Source of the DNA: Myxococcales bacterium
Lineage (GTDB): Bacteria > Myxococcota > Myxococcia > Myxococcales > Anaeromyxobacteraceae
DNA: 14,585 nucleotides
Assembly (NCBI GenBank): GCA_021784995.1
Contig: JAJYHA010000087.1
Coordinates: 1 to 14,585, forward strand
Direction of reading: 5' to 3'
This document shows, in pieces, positions 1 through 6,494 of this stretch (position 1 is its first letter; each line of letters begins with the position of its first letter). The notes beneath the pieces are model-generated. The model saw only the letters and a list, made by a program, of their open reading frames with translations. It was not told the origin of the DNA and made no database searches. A program made the position numbers and the translations under genes.

Positions 1-514
1 GCCGGGGGGCGAGCCCGAAGCGCCGCAGGATGAGCGCGGCGATCCCGGCGGCGTCGTCCGCGCCGTAGCGCGGCACCGGCCGCGGCGGAGGCTCGTCCGA
101 GACCAGGGCGAAGACCGATGGGTCGCTCGCGCAGAGGAAGCGGCGCCCGACCCGGCGGCGGTGGACCTCGATCCGCGGCAGCCGCTCGCCGCGGAAGCCC
201 TCGGCGAGGACGAGGTCGACCGGGGGGAGCCGGCGCGCCATCTCCCGCGCGCTCCCGGCCGGTGGGCCGAACCAGGCGAGGGTCTCCGGCCCCTCGATGG
301 CCGCCGCCACCGCCCCCGCCCGCCGGAGCCGCGCGGTGTCGGAGCCGCGCCGGTCGAGGAGGTGGCGGTGGCGCGTGTGCTTCAGCACCGCCACGGCGAG
401 GCCGCGCCGACGGAGCTCGCGGACGAGCCGGACGAGGAGCCGGGTCTTGCCCGCGCCGCTCGGGCCGGAGACGGCGACGATCGGCGCGCTCAGGGCCCGT
501 CGGCGAGCGACCAC
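1..514 (-). CDS. mobB: MobB, molybdopterin-guanine dinucleotide biosynthesis adaptor (3' end cut by window)
   Basis: MobB is a small P-loop GTP-binding protein that helps MobA attach GMP to molybdenum cofactor for DMSO-reductase-family enzymes in the cytoplasm. About 171 codons are visible with no stop before the edge, close to the usual family length, so little is missing. Visible motifs: Walker A GPSGAGKT at residues 16-23, LKHTRH at 43-48, the DRRGSDT segment at 53-59 (family DxxGxDT), LAEGFR at 102-107 and IEVHR at 114-118. The chosen start is GTG at 514, which overlaps the end of moeA by 25 nt. A CTG at 493 that overlaps the moeA stop is the other possibility. The overlap implies translational coupling with moeA. 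Family assignment is firm; the start is uncertain because no clear ribosome binding site is seen. Confidence 0.9.
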   Translation of the reverse strand, partial: MVARRRALSAPIVAVSGPSGAGKTRLLVRLVRELRRRGLAVAVLKHTRHRHLLDRRGSDTARLRRAGAVAAAIEGPETLAWFGPPAGSAREMARRLPPVDLVLAEGFRGERLPRIEVHRRRVGRRFLCASDPSVFALVSDEPPPRPVPRYGADDAAGIAALILRRFGLAPR

Positions 515-1653
515 GCGGTCACCTCCGCGCCGGCCGGCAGGTCGCCGGCGTCCGACGGGACGAGGAGGAGCAGGTCGGCGAGCGCGGGTCCCCGGATCTG
601 CGCCGCGTCGCGCCCCACCGGCCGCGCCCGTCCGTCCGGCTCGAGCCGCGCCCAGAGCAGCCGCGCCCGTCCCGGCCGCCCGGAGACCGGGTCGGCGAGG
701 CGGAGCCGGAAGGTCGGGCGGCTCCGCCGCGCGGCGCCGGCGAGCGCGAGGAGGGCCGGGCGCCCGAACACCTCGAACGCCGCCAGGCAGGCCGCGGGGC
801 TCCCGGGCAGGCAGATCGCCGGCCGCCCGGCCGCCATCGCGAAGAGGAACGGCTTCCCCGGCTTCATCGGGACCCCGTGGACCAGCACCTCGGCGCCGAG
901 CGCCCGGAGCGCCTCCGGGACGTGGTCCCGGGCGCCCACCGAGACCCCCCCGACGGTCACCACCGCGTCGCAGCGGGCGAGCGCGCCGCCGATCTCCCGG
1001 CGGAGGTCCTCCACCCGGTCGGCGATCGCCGCGCGCTCCACGCGCGCACCGAGGTCGCGCAGCAGCCCGGCGAGCGCCGCGCCGTTCGAGTCGGGGACTC
1101 GCCCGGTCACGACCTCGTCGCCGGTCGAGAGGAGCGCGATCGCCGGGCGCCGCACGACGTCGACCGCACCGACGCCGACGGCGTGGAGCAGCGCGAGCTG
1201 GCGGGGGCCGAGCCGCTGCCCGGGCTCGAGCGCCCGCCCTCCGGCGGCGACGTCCTCGCCGGCCCATCGCACGTTCTCTCCCGGGCTCGCCGGCGCGCGG
1301 AACCGGACCCGGCCACCGTCGAGCTCGACCGCCTCCTCCCGCACGACCGCGTCGGCGCGGGAGGGCAGCGGGGCGCCGGTGAAGATCCGGTCCGCGACCC
1401 CGGGGGCGAGCGGGCCGGGGCGCGCGCCCGCGAAGATCGTCTGCCCGACGCGGAGGACGGCGCCCGCCTCGATCTCCGCGGCGCGGACGGCGAAGCCGTC
1501 CATGGCCGAGCAGGTGTCGGGGGGGGCGGCGACGGCGGCGGCGACCTCGCGCGACAGCCAGCGCCCCTCCGCCTCGGCGAGGGCGACGCGCTCGCCGGGG
1601 AGCGGCGCGACGACGGCGAGCAGCCGATCGCGGATCTCGAGCAGCCTCTCCAC
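490..1653 (-). CDS. moeA: MoeA, molybdopterin molybdenumtransferase
   Basis: MoeA inserts molybdenum into adenylylated molybdopterin to give active molybdenum cofactor. The 387-residue product is near the usual family length of about 400. Visible family motifs: SAMDGFAVRA around 49-58, FTGAPLPSRADAVV at 91-104, STGDEV at 176-181, DSNG at 188-191, GGVSVGARDHV at 235-245, and MKPGKPF with the LPGSP turn around 263-286. The GTG at 1653 is chosen because the conserved N-terminal helix (VERLLEIRDRLL) begins there. The frame stays open far upstream through the opposite strand of the Fnr-like gene, but that extension is low-complexity Arg/Pro/Ala. No strong Shine-Dalgarno is visible. The gene shares an operon with mobB and is divergent from the Fnr-like regulator, with 280 bp between the two starts. 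Confidence 0.95.
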   Translation of the reverse strand: MERLLEIRDRLLAVVAPLPGERVALAEAEGRWLSREVAAAVAAPPDTCSAMDGFAVRAAEIEAGAVLRVGQTIFAGARPGPLAPGVADRIFTGAPLPSRADAVVREEAVELDGGRVRFRAPASPGENVRWAGEDVAAGGRALEPGQRLGPRQLALLHAVGVGAVDVVRRPAIALLSTGDEVVTGRVPDSNGAALAGLLRDLGARVERAAIADRVEDLRREIGGALARCDAVVTVGGVSVGARDHVPEALRALGAEVLVHGVPMKPGKPFLFAMAAGRPAICLPGSPAACLAAFEVFGRPALLALAGAARRSRPTFRLRLADPVSGRPGRARLLWARLEPDGRARPVGRDAAQIRGPALADLLLLVPSDAGDLPAGAEVTAWSLADGP

Positions 1654-1782
1654 CGGCGCATCATGCCACGCCGGCCGCCGGCGGCCGCGGAGCGCGCCGG
1701 CCGCGCGCCACGCCCAGGGCGCCCGCGTCCGCGCCCCCTCCCGGAGCGGAGTCTCCCGCGCGGGGCGCCCGCGCCGATTCCC

Positions 1783-1825
1783 TCGACCGCAACGCTTGCG
1801 TCGGGCCAGACTTGATCGACCGCAA
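1783..1825. repeat. Paired 10-bp direct repeat TCGACCGCAA, 33 bp apart
   Basis: The sequence TCGACCGCAA occurs at 1783-1792 and again at 1816-1825. The offset of 33 bp is about three helical turns, so proteins bound at both would lie on the same DNA face. The right copy forms most of the FNR-box-like site. The left copy runs into an inverted repeat CGCAA-CGC-TTGCG at 1788-1800. The location between two divergent genes fits an operator, but the function is inferred. Confidence 0.45.
1812..1825. promoter_or_regulatory. Candidate FNR-type operator TTGAT-CGAC-CGCAA
   Basis: The site matches the FNR consensus TTGAT-N4-ATCAA at 8 of 10 positions; the right half is CGCAA instead of ATCAA. It lies 108 bp upstream of the GTG of the Fnr-like gene and 158 bp upstream of the moeA start, in their shared 280-bp divergent region (1654-1933). 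The adjacent regulator keeps the E-SR recognition residues used to read TTGAT half-sites, so autoregulation or control of moeA-mobB is plausible. No convincing -35/-10 pair was found in this region. Confidence 0.45.
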
Positions 1826-1924
1826 GGCGCAAGCTCTGCGGGAAGACGAGCGAGTTTCCCCCGTCGAATCGCGGGCCTGAACCGTGCAGGGGACGCTGAG
1901 TCAAGCCGCGTCACCGGTCTCCCT

Positions 1925-1929
1925 GGAGG
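1925..1929 (+). promoter_or_regulatory. Ribosome binding site GGAGG for the Fnr-like gene
   Basis: GGAGG ends 4 nt before the GTG at 1934 and is the only good Shine-Dalgarno in the region. It fixes the start of a gene whose frame is otherwise open upstream for more than 1.7 kb. Confidence 0.7.
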
Positions 1930-1933
1930 TTTC

Positions 1934-2590
1934 GTGCTCTCCAACGCTCCCGTCGCCGACTGCAACGTCTGCTCCCTCGGGCTCGCCTCGCAGGGGAAGT
2001 GCCGGCTCACGCCGACCAACCGGGAGGCGGGGGCGACGATCTGCGCCCAGGGTGAGCGGCCCCGGACGGTCTTCTTCGTGAAGGAGGGGTTCGTCGCGCT
2101 CTCCTCCGTCAGCCAGAAGGGCTCGGAGCTGCTCCTCACCCTCCGCGGCCCCTCCTCCCTGCTCTGCACCGAGGCGCTCCAGGGGGAGCCCTCTCTCTTC
2201 GAGGTGAAGGCGCTGTCGCGCGTCAAGGTCTGCGGGATCGGGGGCGACGCGCTGGCCCAGTGGATCGGCCCGGAGCGGAGCGCCTCGCGCGTGGTCCTCG
2301 ACCTGCTCCTCACCGAGGGGCGACAGCAGCGCGACGAGGTCAACTGGCGCCAGGGCGACTGCCTGTCGAGGGTCGCGCGCTTCGCGCTGGCGCACGCGCG
2401 CTTCCTCGCCGACCGTCCGAACGCGGTCCGCAAGCAGGTGGTGGCGCGCCTCCTCGGGATGAGGCCGGAGACGCTCTCCCGCTGCCTCACCCGGCTCGAG
2501 CAGGACGGCGTCCTGGACGCCTCCCGCGGCCTCAAGGTGCTCGACCACCGGAGGCTCGAGTCGATCGCCCTCGAGGAGACCGCGGCCTAG
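1934..2590 (+). CDS. Crp/Fnr-family transcriptional regulator with N-terminal cysteines (possible Fe-S sensor)
   Basis: The 218-residue product has Crp/Fnr architecture: a cyclic-nucleotide-binding-like beta-barrel (about 25-105), a dimerisation helix (about 115-155) and a winged helix-turn-helix (about 165-205). The recognition helix contains E179, S182 and R183 in PETLSRCLTRLE, the E-SR signature of FNR proteins that bind TTGAT. Cysteines at 10, 13 and 23 form CX2CX9C. C100 in ALSRVKVCGI aligns by eye with the fourth cluster ligand of E. coli FNR (C122, in ALETSMVCEI). Oxygen-labile 4Fe-4S binding is therefore plausible, but the spacing differs from CX2CX5C of E. coli FNR; other cysteines (37, 78, 143, 184) exist. 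The start rests on GGAGG at 1925-1929. It lies between moeA-mobB and tatA, which fits control of anaerobic metabolism. Confidence 0.88.
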   Translation: MLSNAPVADCNVCSLGLASQGKCRLTPTNREAGATICAQGERPRTVFFVKEGFVALSSVSQKGSELLLTLRGPSSLLCTEALQGEPSLFEVKALSRVKVCGIGGDALAQWIGPERSASRVVLDLLLTEGRQQRDEVNWRQGDCLSRVARFALAHARFLADRPNAVRKQVVARLLGMRPETLSRCLTRLEQDGVLDASRGLKVLDHRRLESIALEETAA

Positions 2591-2655
2591 TGACAGGACC
2601 GGTGACTTCGCGGTAATGGTCTCGGCCGCGGGGCAGAGGACAGGAGAGGTCCACA

Positions 2656-2850
2656 ATGCTTGGTCTCAGGATGCCGGAGCTGCTCGTCATCGGATTCATC
2701 GTCGTCCTGCTGTTCGGGGGGAACAAGCTGCCGCAGCTCGGCCAGGGGCTGGGCGAGGCGATCCGCGGCTTCAAGAAGGCGATGGCCGACGACGACGGGC
2801 AGAAGCAGGTCACGCCGCCGGCGAAGGACCAGACCCCGCCCCACGCCTGA
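2656..2850 (+). CDS. tatA: TatA/E-type twin-arginine translocase subunit
   Basis: The 64-residue membrane protein has the TatA layout: a short N-terminus, one transmembrane helix (about 8-20) ending in the conserved FG hinge (F20-G21), an amphipathic helix with [19 protein letters not shown] (about 25-43), and a charged, Pro-rich tail. TatA oligomers form the passage through which folded twin-arginine proteins, such as molybdoenzymes, cross the cytoplasmic membrane. The start ATG follows GGAGAGG at 2643-2649. The gene sits 65 bp after the Fnr-like gene on the same strand and may be co-transcribed with it. tatB and tatC are not in the window, so they must lie elsewhere if the system is complete. 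A TatE-like paralogue role cannot be excluded. Confidence 0.93.
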   Translation: MLGLRMPELLVIGFIVVLLFGGNKLPQLGQGLGEAIRGFKKAMADDDGQKQVTPPAKDQTPPHA

Positions 2851-2963
2851 ACCGCGCGGCCCGCCGTCGCCGTCGCGAGCGGGCGTCGCGAACGCTCTGC
2901 GGAGGCGGCGCTCCGGTCAGCGCAGCGCTTGCGATCCCGGCTGCAGGCCCAGGCAGTCCGGCC

Positions 2964-2979
2964 TGCGCGGATCCGCGCA
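2964..2979. repeat. Perfect 16-bp palindrome TGCGCGGATCCGCGCA
   Basis: The sequence equals its own reverse complement over 16 bases. It lies 118 bp upstream of the STAS-like ATG. In DNA this GC-rich about one such palindrome is expected by chance in a window of this length, so only its intergenic position makes it notable. Confidence 0.5.
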
Positions 2980-3085
2980 CCTACCGCGCCGCCGGCGGTT
3001 TCGCTCGTGGTTCCGGAGCGGCTCGCGCCGGACGGCTCGGCTGGTTACCAGGGCACGGTTCTTTCATGTCCCGTCAGCGGGGGAT

Positions 3086-3092
3086 GGAGGAG
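3086..3092 (+). promoter_or_regulatory. Ribosome binding site GGAGGAG deciding the 3097 start
   Basis: GGAGGAG ends 4 nt before the ATG at 3097 and supports this start over the upstream TTG at 2929 in the same frame. Confidence 0.65.
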
Positions 3093-3096
3093 CGCC

Positions 3097-3399
3097 ATGT
3101 CGATGGGTCCCGCCGCGCCGGACGGAGTCGTGGTCAATGTCCGTCTCGCCCGGGAGTTCACGCCGCTCGAGGCCAGGGTGCTCCACGACGTGGTGGAGCG
3201 GGCCTCGCCGGGCACGCTGGTGGACGTCGACTTCCGCGCCGTGCGCGAGTGCCATGACGTGGCGCTCCTCCTCCTCGCACGGGACATCCTGCAGGGGCGT
3301 GTCCACTTCTCGTTCCAGGGGATGTCCCTGCACCAGGCGCGCCTCCTCGGCTACCTCGGCGCGCGGCTCGAGTCGGACCTCGCGCCCGCGCCGGCCTGA
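3097..3399 (+). CDS. Small protein with STAS-like pattern, function unknown
   Basis: I do not recognise a named family with confidence. The 100-residue product alternates strand-like and helix-like segments: VVVNVRLA (12-19), helix FTPLEARVLHDVVERA (21-36), strand LVDVDFRAV (41-49), helix DVALLLLARDIL (54-65), strand VHFSFQGM (69-76) and helix SLHQARLLGYLGARL (77-91). A hydrophobic strand followed by a helix starting near a polar turn, then a second strand and helix, resembles STAS domains of the anti-sigma-factor-antagonist and MlaB types. However, the usual phosphorylatable serine after the central strand is not evident (CHDVALLL instead of DSSGL). There is no signal peptide or membrane segment, so the protein is probably cytosolic. 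It stands alone, convergent with the phospholipase D gene 39 bp away. Being a real gene is likely; the fold is a guess. Confidence 0.7.
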   Translation: MSMGPAAPDGVVVNVRLAREFTPLEARVLHDVVERASPGTLVDVDFRAVRECHDVALLLLARDILQGRVHFSFQGMSLHQARLLGYLGARLESDLAPAPA

Positions 3400-3405
3400 A
3401 CCCCA

Positions 3406-3422
3406 GGGCGCCGGCCTCGCCC
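3406..3422. terminator. Weak hairpin between convergent genes
   Basis: GGGCG (3406-3410) and CGCCC (3418-3422) can pair around a 7-nt loop just after the stop of the STAS-like gene and before the stop of the convergent phospholipase D gene. The position suits a bidirectional terminator, but the stem is short and has no T tract. Confidence 0.25.
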
Positions 3423-3438
3423 CCGAAGGGTCGCGGCG

Positions 3439-4536
3439 TCACCGGCGCGCGATGAGCCGCGCCAGCCAGCCGGCCACCGCGGCGAAGGCGCGGCCCGTCA
3501 GCCGCCTCCACCACCCGGCGATCCCTCCCTCCGCGGCCCAGCCCGGCGGGATGCGCTGCGACTCGGCGATCCTCGCCCGCACCCACCGCTCGCCCTCCGC
3601 CGCCGCGCGCCGGTCCTCGACCTCGGCCAGCGCCTCGAGGTTCGCGAGGGAGAGCGGATCGAGGTTGAAGCTCCCGATCAGGAGGCGCAGTCCGTCGACC
3701 ACCGCGATCTTGGCGTGGAGCATCGAGAGCGGCCACTCGTAGACCTCCACGCCGGCGGCGAGGAGCCGCCGGTAGTGGCGCCGCGCCGCCGCGTGCGAGA
3801 GCAGGACGTCGCTGCGCGCCGGGAGGACGATCTGGACGCGCACGCCCCGCCGCGCCGCCGCGGTGATGCTCCGGACGAGGTGGCGATCCGGGAGGAAGTA
3901 GGCGTGGGCCAGGAGGAGGTGGACCCGGGCGCCGCCGATCGCCTTGACGTAGCGGCGCCGCAGCCGCCACCCCCCTCCCAGCCCCGAGAGCCAGAACCGG
4001 ACCGGGCCCGCCGGGCTGTGGCCGCGCTCGCCCCGCCCGCGCCGCTGGAGCCACGCGGCCGCCCGGCCGCGCACCGCGACCGCGAGGTCCGCCCAGGGCG
4101 CCGGGAGGCCGCCGGCGGCGAGGTACTCGTCGGCGACGTTGATCCCGCCGACGATCGCCAGCACGCCGTCGATCGCGAGCATCTTCCGGTGGTTCCGGCG
4201 GAGCCGGCCGAGGAGCAGCCGGCTCATCGGGTTGAAGATCTCCACCTCGCAGCCGGCGGCGCGCAGCCTCGCCGCCACCGCGCCGGCGTGGGGGGCCGAG
4301 CCCCAGCCGTCGATCACGATCCGGGCGCGGACCCCCCGCTGGACGGCCCGGCCGAGCGCCGCCGCGAACCGGCCCCCGACCGTGCCCAGGGTGAAGGTGT
4401 AGACCTCCAGCAGGATCTCGGAGCGCGCCGCCTCGATCGCCTCCAGCATCGCCGGGAAGGCGACCGCCCCGCCGTCGAGCACCGTGATGTCGTCGGGCGC
4501 CCTCCCGGGCGTGCCGCCGCGCCGCGCCGGCTCCAT
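3439..4536 (-). CDS. Phospholipase D-family protein, cardiolipin synthase (ClsB-like)
   Basis: The 365-residue product carries two HKD catalytic motifs, HRKMLAID at 116-123 (H116, K118, D123) and HAKIAVVD at 274-281 (H274, K276, D281), each followed by the family's GxxN/GSFN element (GGIN at 130-133, GSFNLD at 288-293). Two such motifs form one active site that works through a phosphohistidine intermediate. Cardiolipin synthases of this group join phosphatidyl groups into cardiolipin at the membrane. There is no N-terminal transmembrane hairpin, which resembles ClsB more than ClsA. The C-terminus (about 343-365) is Trp/Arg-rich and could form an amphipathic membrane-binding helix. A promoter-like TACCCT (4542-4547 on the minus strand) ends 5 nt before the ATG and no Shine-Dalgarno is present. 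Another phosphatidyl transfer or hydrolysis reaction is possible. Confidence 0.88.
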   Translation of the reverse strand: MEPARRGGTPGRAPDDITVLDGGAVAFPAMLEAIEAARSEILLEVYTFTLGTVGGRFAAALGRAVQRGVRARIVIDGWGSAPHAGAVAARLRAAGCEVEIFNPMSRLLLGRLRRNHRKMLAIDGVLAIVGGINVADEYLAAGGLPAPWADLAVAVRGRAAAWLQRRGRGERGHSPAGPVRFWLSGLGGGWRLRRRYVKAIGGARVHLLLAHAYFLPDRHLVRSITAAARRGVRVQIVLPARSDVLLSHAAARRHYRRLLAAGVEVYEWPLSMLHAKIAVVDGLRLLIGSFNLDPLSLANLEALAEVEDRRAAAEGERWVRARIAESQRIPPGWAAEGGIAGWWRRLTGRAFAAVAGWLARLIARR

Positions 4537-4593
4537 GGTTCAGGGTACGGCCGCCGTCGCGATCGCGCCAGCGCGGTCGCGCTCCCCGGACGG

Positions 4594-4622
4594 TTGACCC
4601 GCAGCGGGGCGCGCCCTACATA
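4594..4622 (+). promoter_or_regulatory. Candidate sigma-70 promoter giving a leaderless kinase mRNA
   Basis: TTGACC (4594-4599) and TACATA (4617-4622) are separated by exactly 17 nt. The -10 element ends 8 nt before the ATG at 4631, so transcription should begin at or within a base or two of the start codon. No Shine-Dalgarno lies between, which agrees with a leaderless transcript. The -35 matches the consensus at 5 of 6 positions, the -10 at only 3. Confidence 0.5.
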
Positions 4623-4630
4623 CGAGCCAG

Positions 4631-5782
4631 ATGCCCGAGACCGTCCTCGCCGAGCTGCGGCGCTACCTCCGGTTCGGCGCGGACGAGGAGGCGCTCCTCC
4701 GCGACTTTCACCCCCTGGCGCGCCCCAGCTTCCAGGAGATCGCCGAGATCTTCTACGCCCGGATCCTCGATCACGCCGAGGCCTCGCGGGTGCTCCACGG
4801 CGGCGAGAGCCACGTCGGCCAGCTCAAGGTGACCCTCGTCGCCTGGATGGACTCGCTCCTCGCGGGCCCCTGGGACCAGCCCTACTGGGACGGCCGCTAC
4901 CGGATCGGCCGGGCGCACGTCCGGATCGGGATGCCCCAGCACTACATGTTCGGCGCCATGAACGTCGTCCGCGGCGAGCTCGATCGCCTCGCCGCCGAGC
5001 GGCTGGCCGGGAGCCCGCGCGCCGCCCCGACCCGCGCGGCGGTCGGGAAGATCCTCGACCTCGAGCTCGCGATCATGCTCCACACCTACCGGGACGATCT
5101 GCTGGCCCAGCAGGCCCGGGTGGAGCGGCTCAGCACCTTCGGCCAGCTCGTCGGGTCGATCGGCCACGATCTCCGCAACCCGCTCGGCGTGATCGAGACC
5201 TCGCTCTTCCTCCTCCGGAGCCGCATGGGCGAGGACCCGCGGACCCGCAAGCACCTCGACCGGATCCAGGAGCAGGTCGATCACGCGAACGGCATCGTCA
5301 CCAACCTCCTCGACATGATCCGCGATCGGCCGCTCACCCGGGAGCCGATCGATCTGGCCCGGCTGGTGGCGGCGGCGGTGGACGCGGTGCTCCGGCCCCC
5401 GACCGTCTCCCTGGCGGTCACCGGGCTCGATGGGCTCCCCCCCCTGCAGGGCGACGCGACCCAGCTCCGCCAGGTCCTCGTCAACCTGCTCGAGAACGCC
5501 GTCTTCGCCGCCTCGCCGGCCGGCTCGGTCGCCCTGCGCGGGCGCGCCGAGGACGGGGCGATCCTCCTCGACGTCGAGGACACCGGGCCGGGGGTCGATC
5601 CGGCGACGCGCCGCCGGCTCTTCGAGCCGCTGATCACGACCAAGCAGCAGGGCATCGGGCTCGGCCTGGCGCTGGTGAAGCGGATCGCCGAGCGCCACGG
5701 CGGGACCGTGGAGTACGCCGATCGCGCCGGCGGGGGCGCGCGCTTCACGGTCCGGCTGCCGGTCGGGCCGCCGGGGGGCTGA
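4631..5782 (+). CDS. Globin-coupled oxygen-sensor histidine kinase (AfGcHK-like)
   Basis: The 383-residue soluble kinase joins an N-terminal heme globin sensor (about 5-155) to HisKA (about 165-232) and HATPase_c (about 270-378) domains. H96 in [12 protein letters not shown] sits where globin-coupled sensors have their proximal heme ligand, and Y42 in FYARIL is the likely distal residue. H179 in GHDLRNPLG is the phosphorylated histidine; N289 (N box), DTGPG at 317-321 and GIGLGLAL at 341-348 bind ATP. The described AfGcHK of Anaeromyxobacter has the same layout (heme His99, distal Tyr45, phospho-His183, from memory); there oxygen binding to heme iron activates autophosphorylation. The gene is first in a signalling operon, 1 nt before the double-receiver gene, and divergent from the phospholipase D gene. 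No Shine-Dalgarno precedes the ATG; a candidate promoter suggests leaderless translation. Confidence 0.93.
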   Translation: MPETVLAELRRYLRFGADEEALLRDFHPLARPSFQEIAEIFYARILDHAEASRVLHGGESHVGQLKVTLVAWMDSLLAGPWDQPYWDGRYRIGRAHVRIGMPQHYMFGAMNVVRGELDRLAAERLAGSPRAAPTRAAVGKILDLELAIMLHTYRDDLLAQQARVERLSTFGQLVGSIGHDLRNPLGVIETSLFLLRSRMGEDPRTRKHLDRIQEQVDHANGIVTNLLDMIRDRPLTREPIDLARLVAAAVDAVLRPPTVSLAVTGLDGLPPLQGDATQLRQVLVNLLENAVFAASPAGSVALRGRAEDGAILLDVEDTGPGVDPATRRRLFEPLITTKQQGIGLGLALVKRIAERHGGTVEYADRAGGGARFTVRLPVGPPGG

Positions 5783-5783
5783 C

Positions 5784-6494
5784 ATGCGCCGCTACCTGAT
5801 CGTCGACGACAACCGGGAGTTCGCGGAGAACCTGGCCGAGATCATCCGGGACGGCGGCGGCGCCGCGGCGGTGGCGGCGAGCGGCGCCGAGGCGCTCGCC
5901 CTCGCGGGCACCGCGCGCTTCGCGGCGATCCTCACCGACATGAAGATGCCCCACATGGGCGGCGCCGAGGTGGTGCACGAGTTCCGCCGCCTCGATCCCG
6001 CCATCCCGGCGATCGTGATGACCGCGCACGTGGGGGACGACGCGCTCGCCGCCGCCCGGGCGGAGGGGCTGCTCGCCGTCCTGCCGAAGCCGACCCCCGT
6101 CGAGCGGCTCCTGGAGCTGCTCGGCCGGGCCCGCCGCGACGGCCTGGTGGTGGTGATCGAGGACGACGCGCGGCTCTCCGACAACGTCTGCGAGCTCCTG
6201 GCGAGCCACGGCTTCGCCGCGGTCACCGCCGCCTCGGTGCTCGAGACCGAGCGACTCGGCCCGGTGCGGCCGTTCTGCGCGCTCGTCGACCTCCGGGTCC
6301 CGGGCGGCCCGGACGGGGAGGCGATGCGGCGCCTGGGGCTGAAGTTCCCCGGCCTTCCCCTGGTGGTGATGACCGGCGTCCACGCGCCGCCGCCGGTCGA
6401 GGCCCACCGCACCTTCGAGAAGCCCTTCGACTCGGACGCGCTCCTCGACGTGGTCGAGCGGCTCCACGCCGCCCGCCCGGGCGCCGCGCCGTGA
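5784..6494 (+). CDS. Double-receiver response regulator, partner of the globin kinase
   Basis: The 236-residue product consists of two receiver domains and no output domain. REC1 (3-117) has acidic D8-D9, phosphoacceptor D52 in LTDMKMP, T80 and K102. REC2 (121-230) has E126-D127-D128, D169 in VDLRVPGG, T197 and K213. Both sites look complete. The known cognate regulator of AfGcHK is likewise phosphorylated at Asp52 and Asp169 (from memory), matching these positions exactly. With no DNA-binding or enzymatic domain, it must act through protein contacts or pass phosphate onward, for example to the following receiver-kinase. It starts 1 nt after the globin-kinase stop and overlaps the next gene by 4 nt, so all three are almost certainly co-translated. 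Confidence 0.93.
   Translation: MRRYLIVDDNREFAENLAEIIRDGGGAAAVAASGAEALALAGTARFAAILTDMKMPHMGGAEVVHEFRRLDPAIPAIVMTAHVGDDALAAARAEGLLAVLPKPTPVERLLELLGRARRDGLVVVIEDDARLSDNVCELLASHGFAAVTAASVLETERLGPVRPFCALVDLRVPGGPDGEAMRRLGLKFPGLPLVVMTGVHAPPPVEAHRTFEKPFDSDALLDVVERLHAARPGAAP

Larger units (their letters stand above)
2851..3096. other. 246-bp intergenic region between tatA and the STAS-like gene
   Basis: No gene is supported here. The reading frame of the downstream protein stays open back to a TTG at 2929, but composition and the ribosome binding site favour the later ATG. The region contains a perfect 16-bp palindrome (2964-2979), an overlapping short stem CAGGCC/GGCCTG (2944-2949 with 2960-2965) and a CCCGC/GCGGG stem (2860-2864 with 2879-2883). 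None is followed by a T run, so a terminator is not established. No clear promoter was recognised. Confidence 0.5.

Noticed and set aside
490..2535. N-terminal extension of MoeA to 681 residues
   Set aside because: The extension runs antisense through the Fnr-like gene and has no MoeA-like or other domain sequence.
161..2590. Open frame of 809 codons on the plus strand covering moeA-mobB in antisense and continuing into the Fnr-like gene
   Set aside because: Only the last 218 codons resemble a protein; the rest is Arg/Pro/Ala low-complexity antisense to clear MobB and MoeA motifs. The true start is fixed by GGAGG before the GTG at 1934.
3715..5799. Long plus-strand frame opposite the phospholipase D gene and out of frame over the globin kinase
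   Set aside because: Low-complexity composition caused by high GC; both real genes have clear catalytic motifs in other frames.
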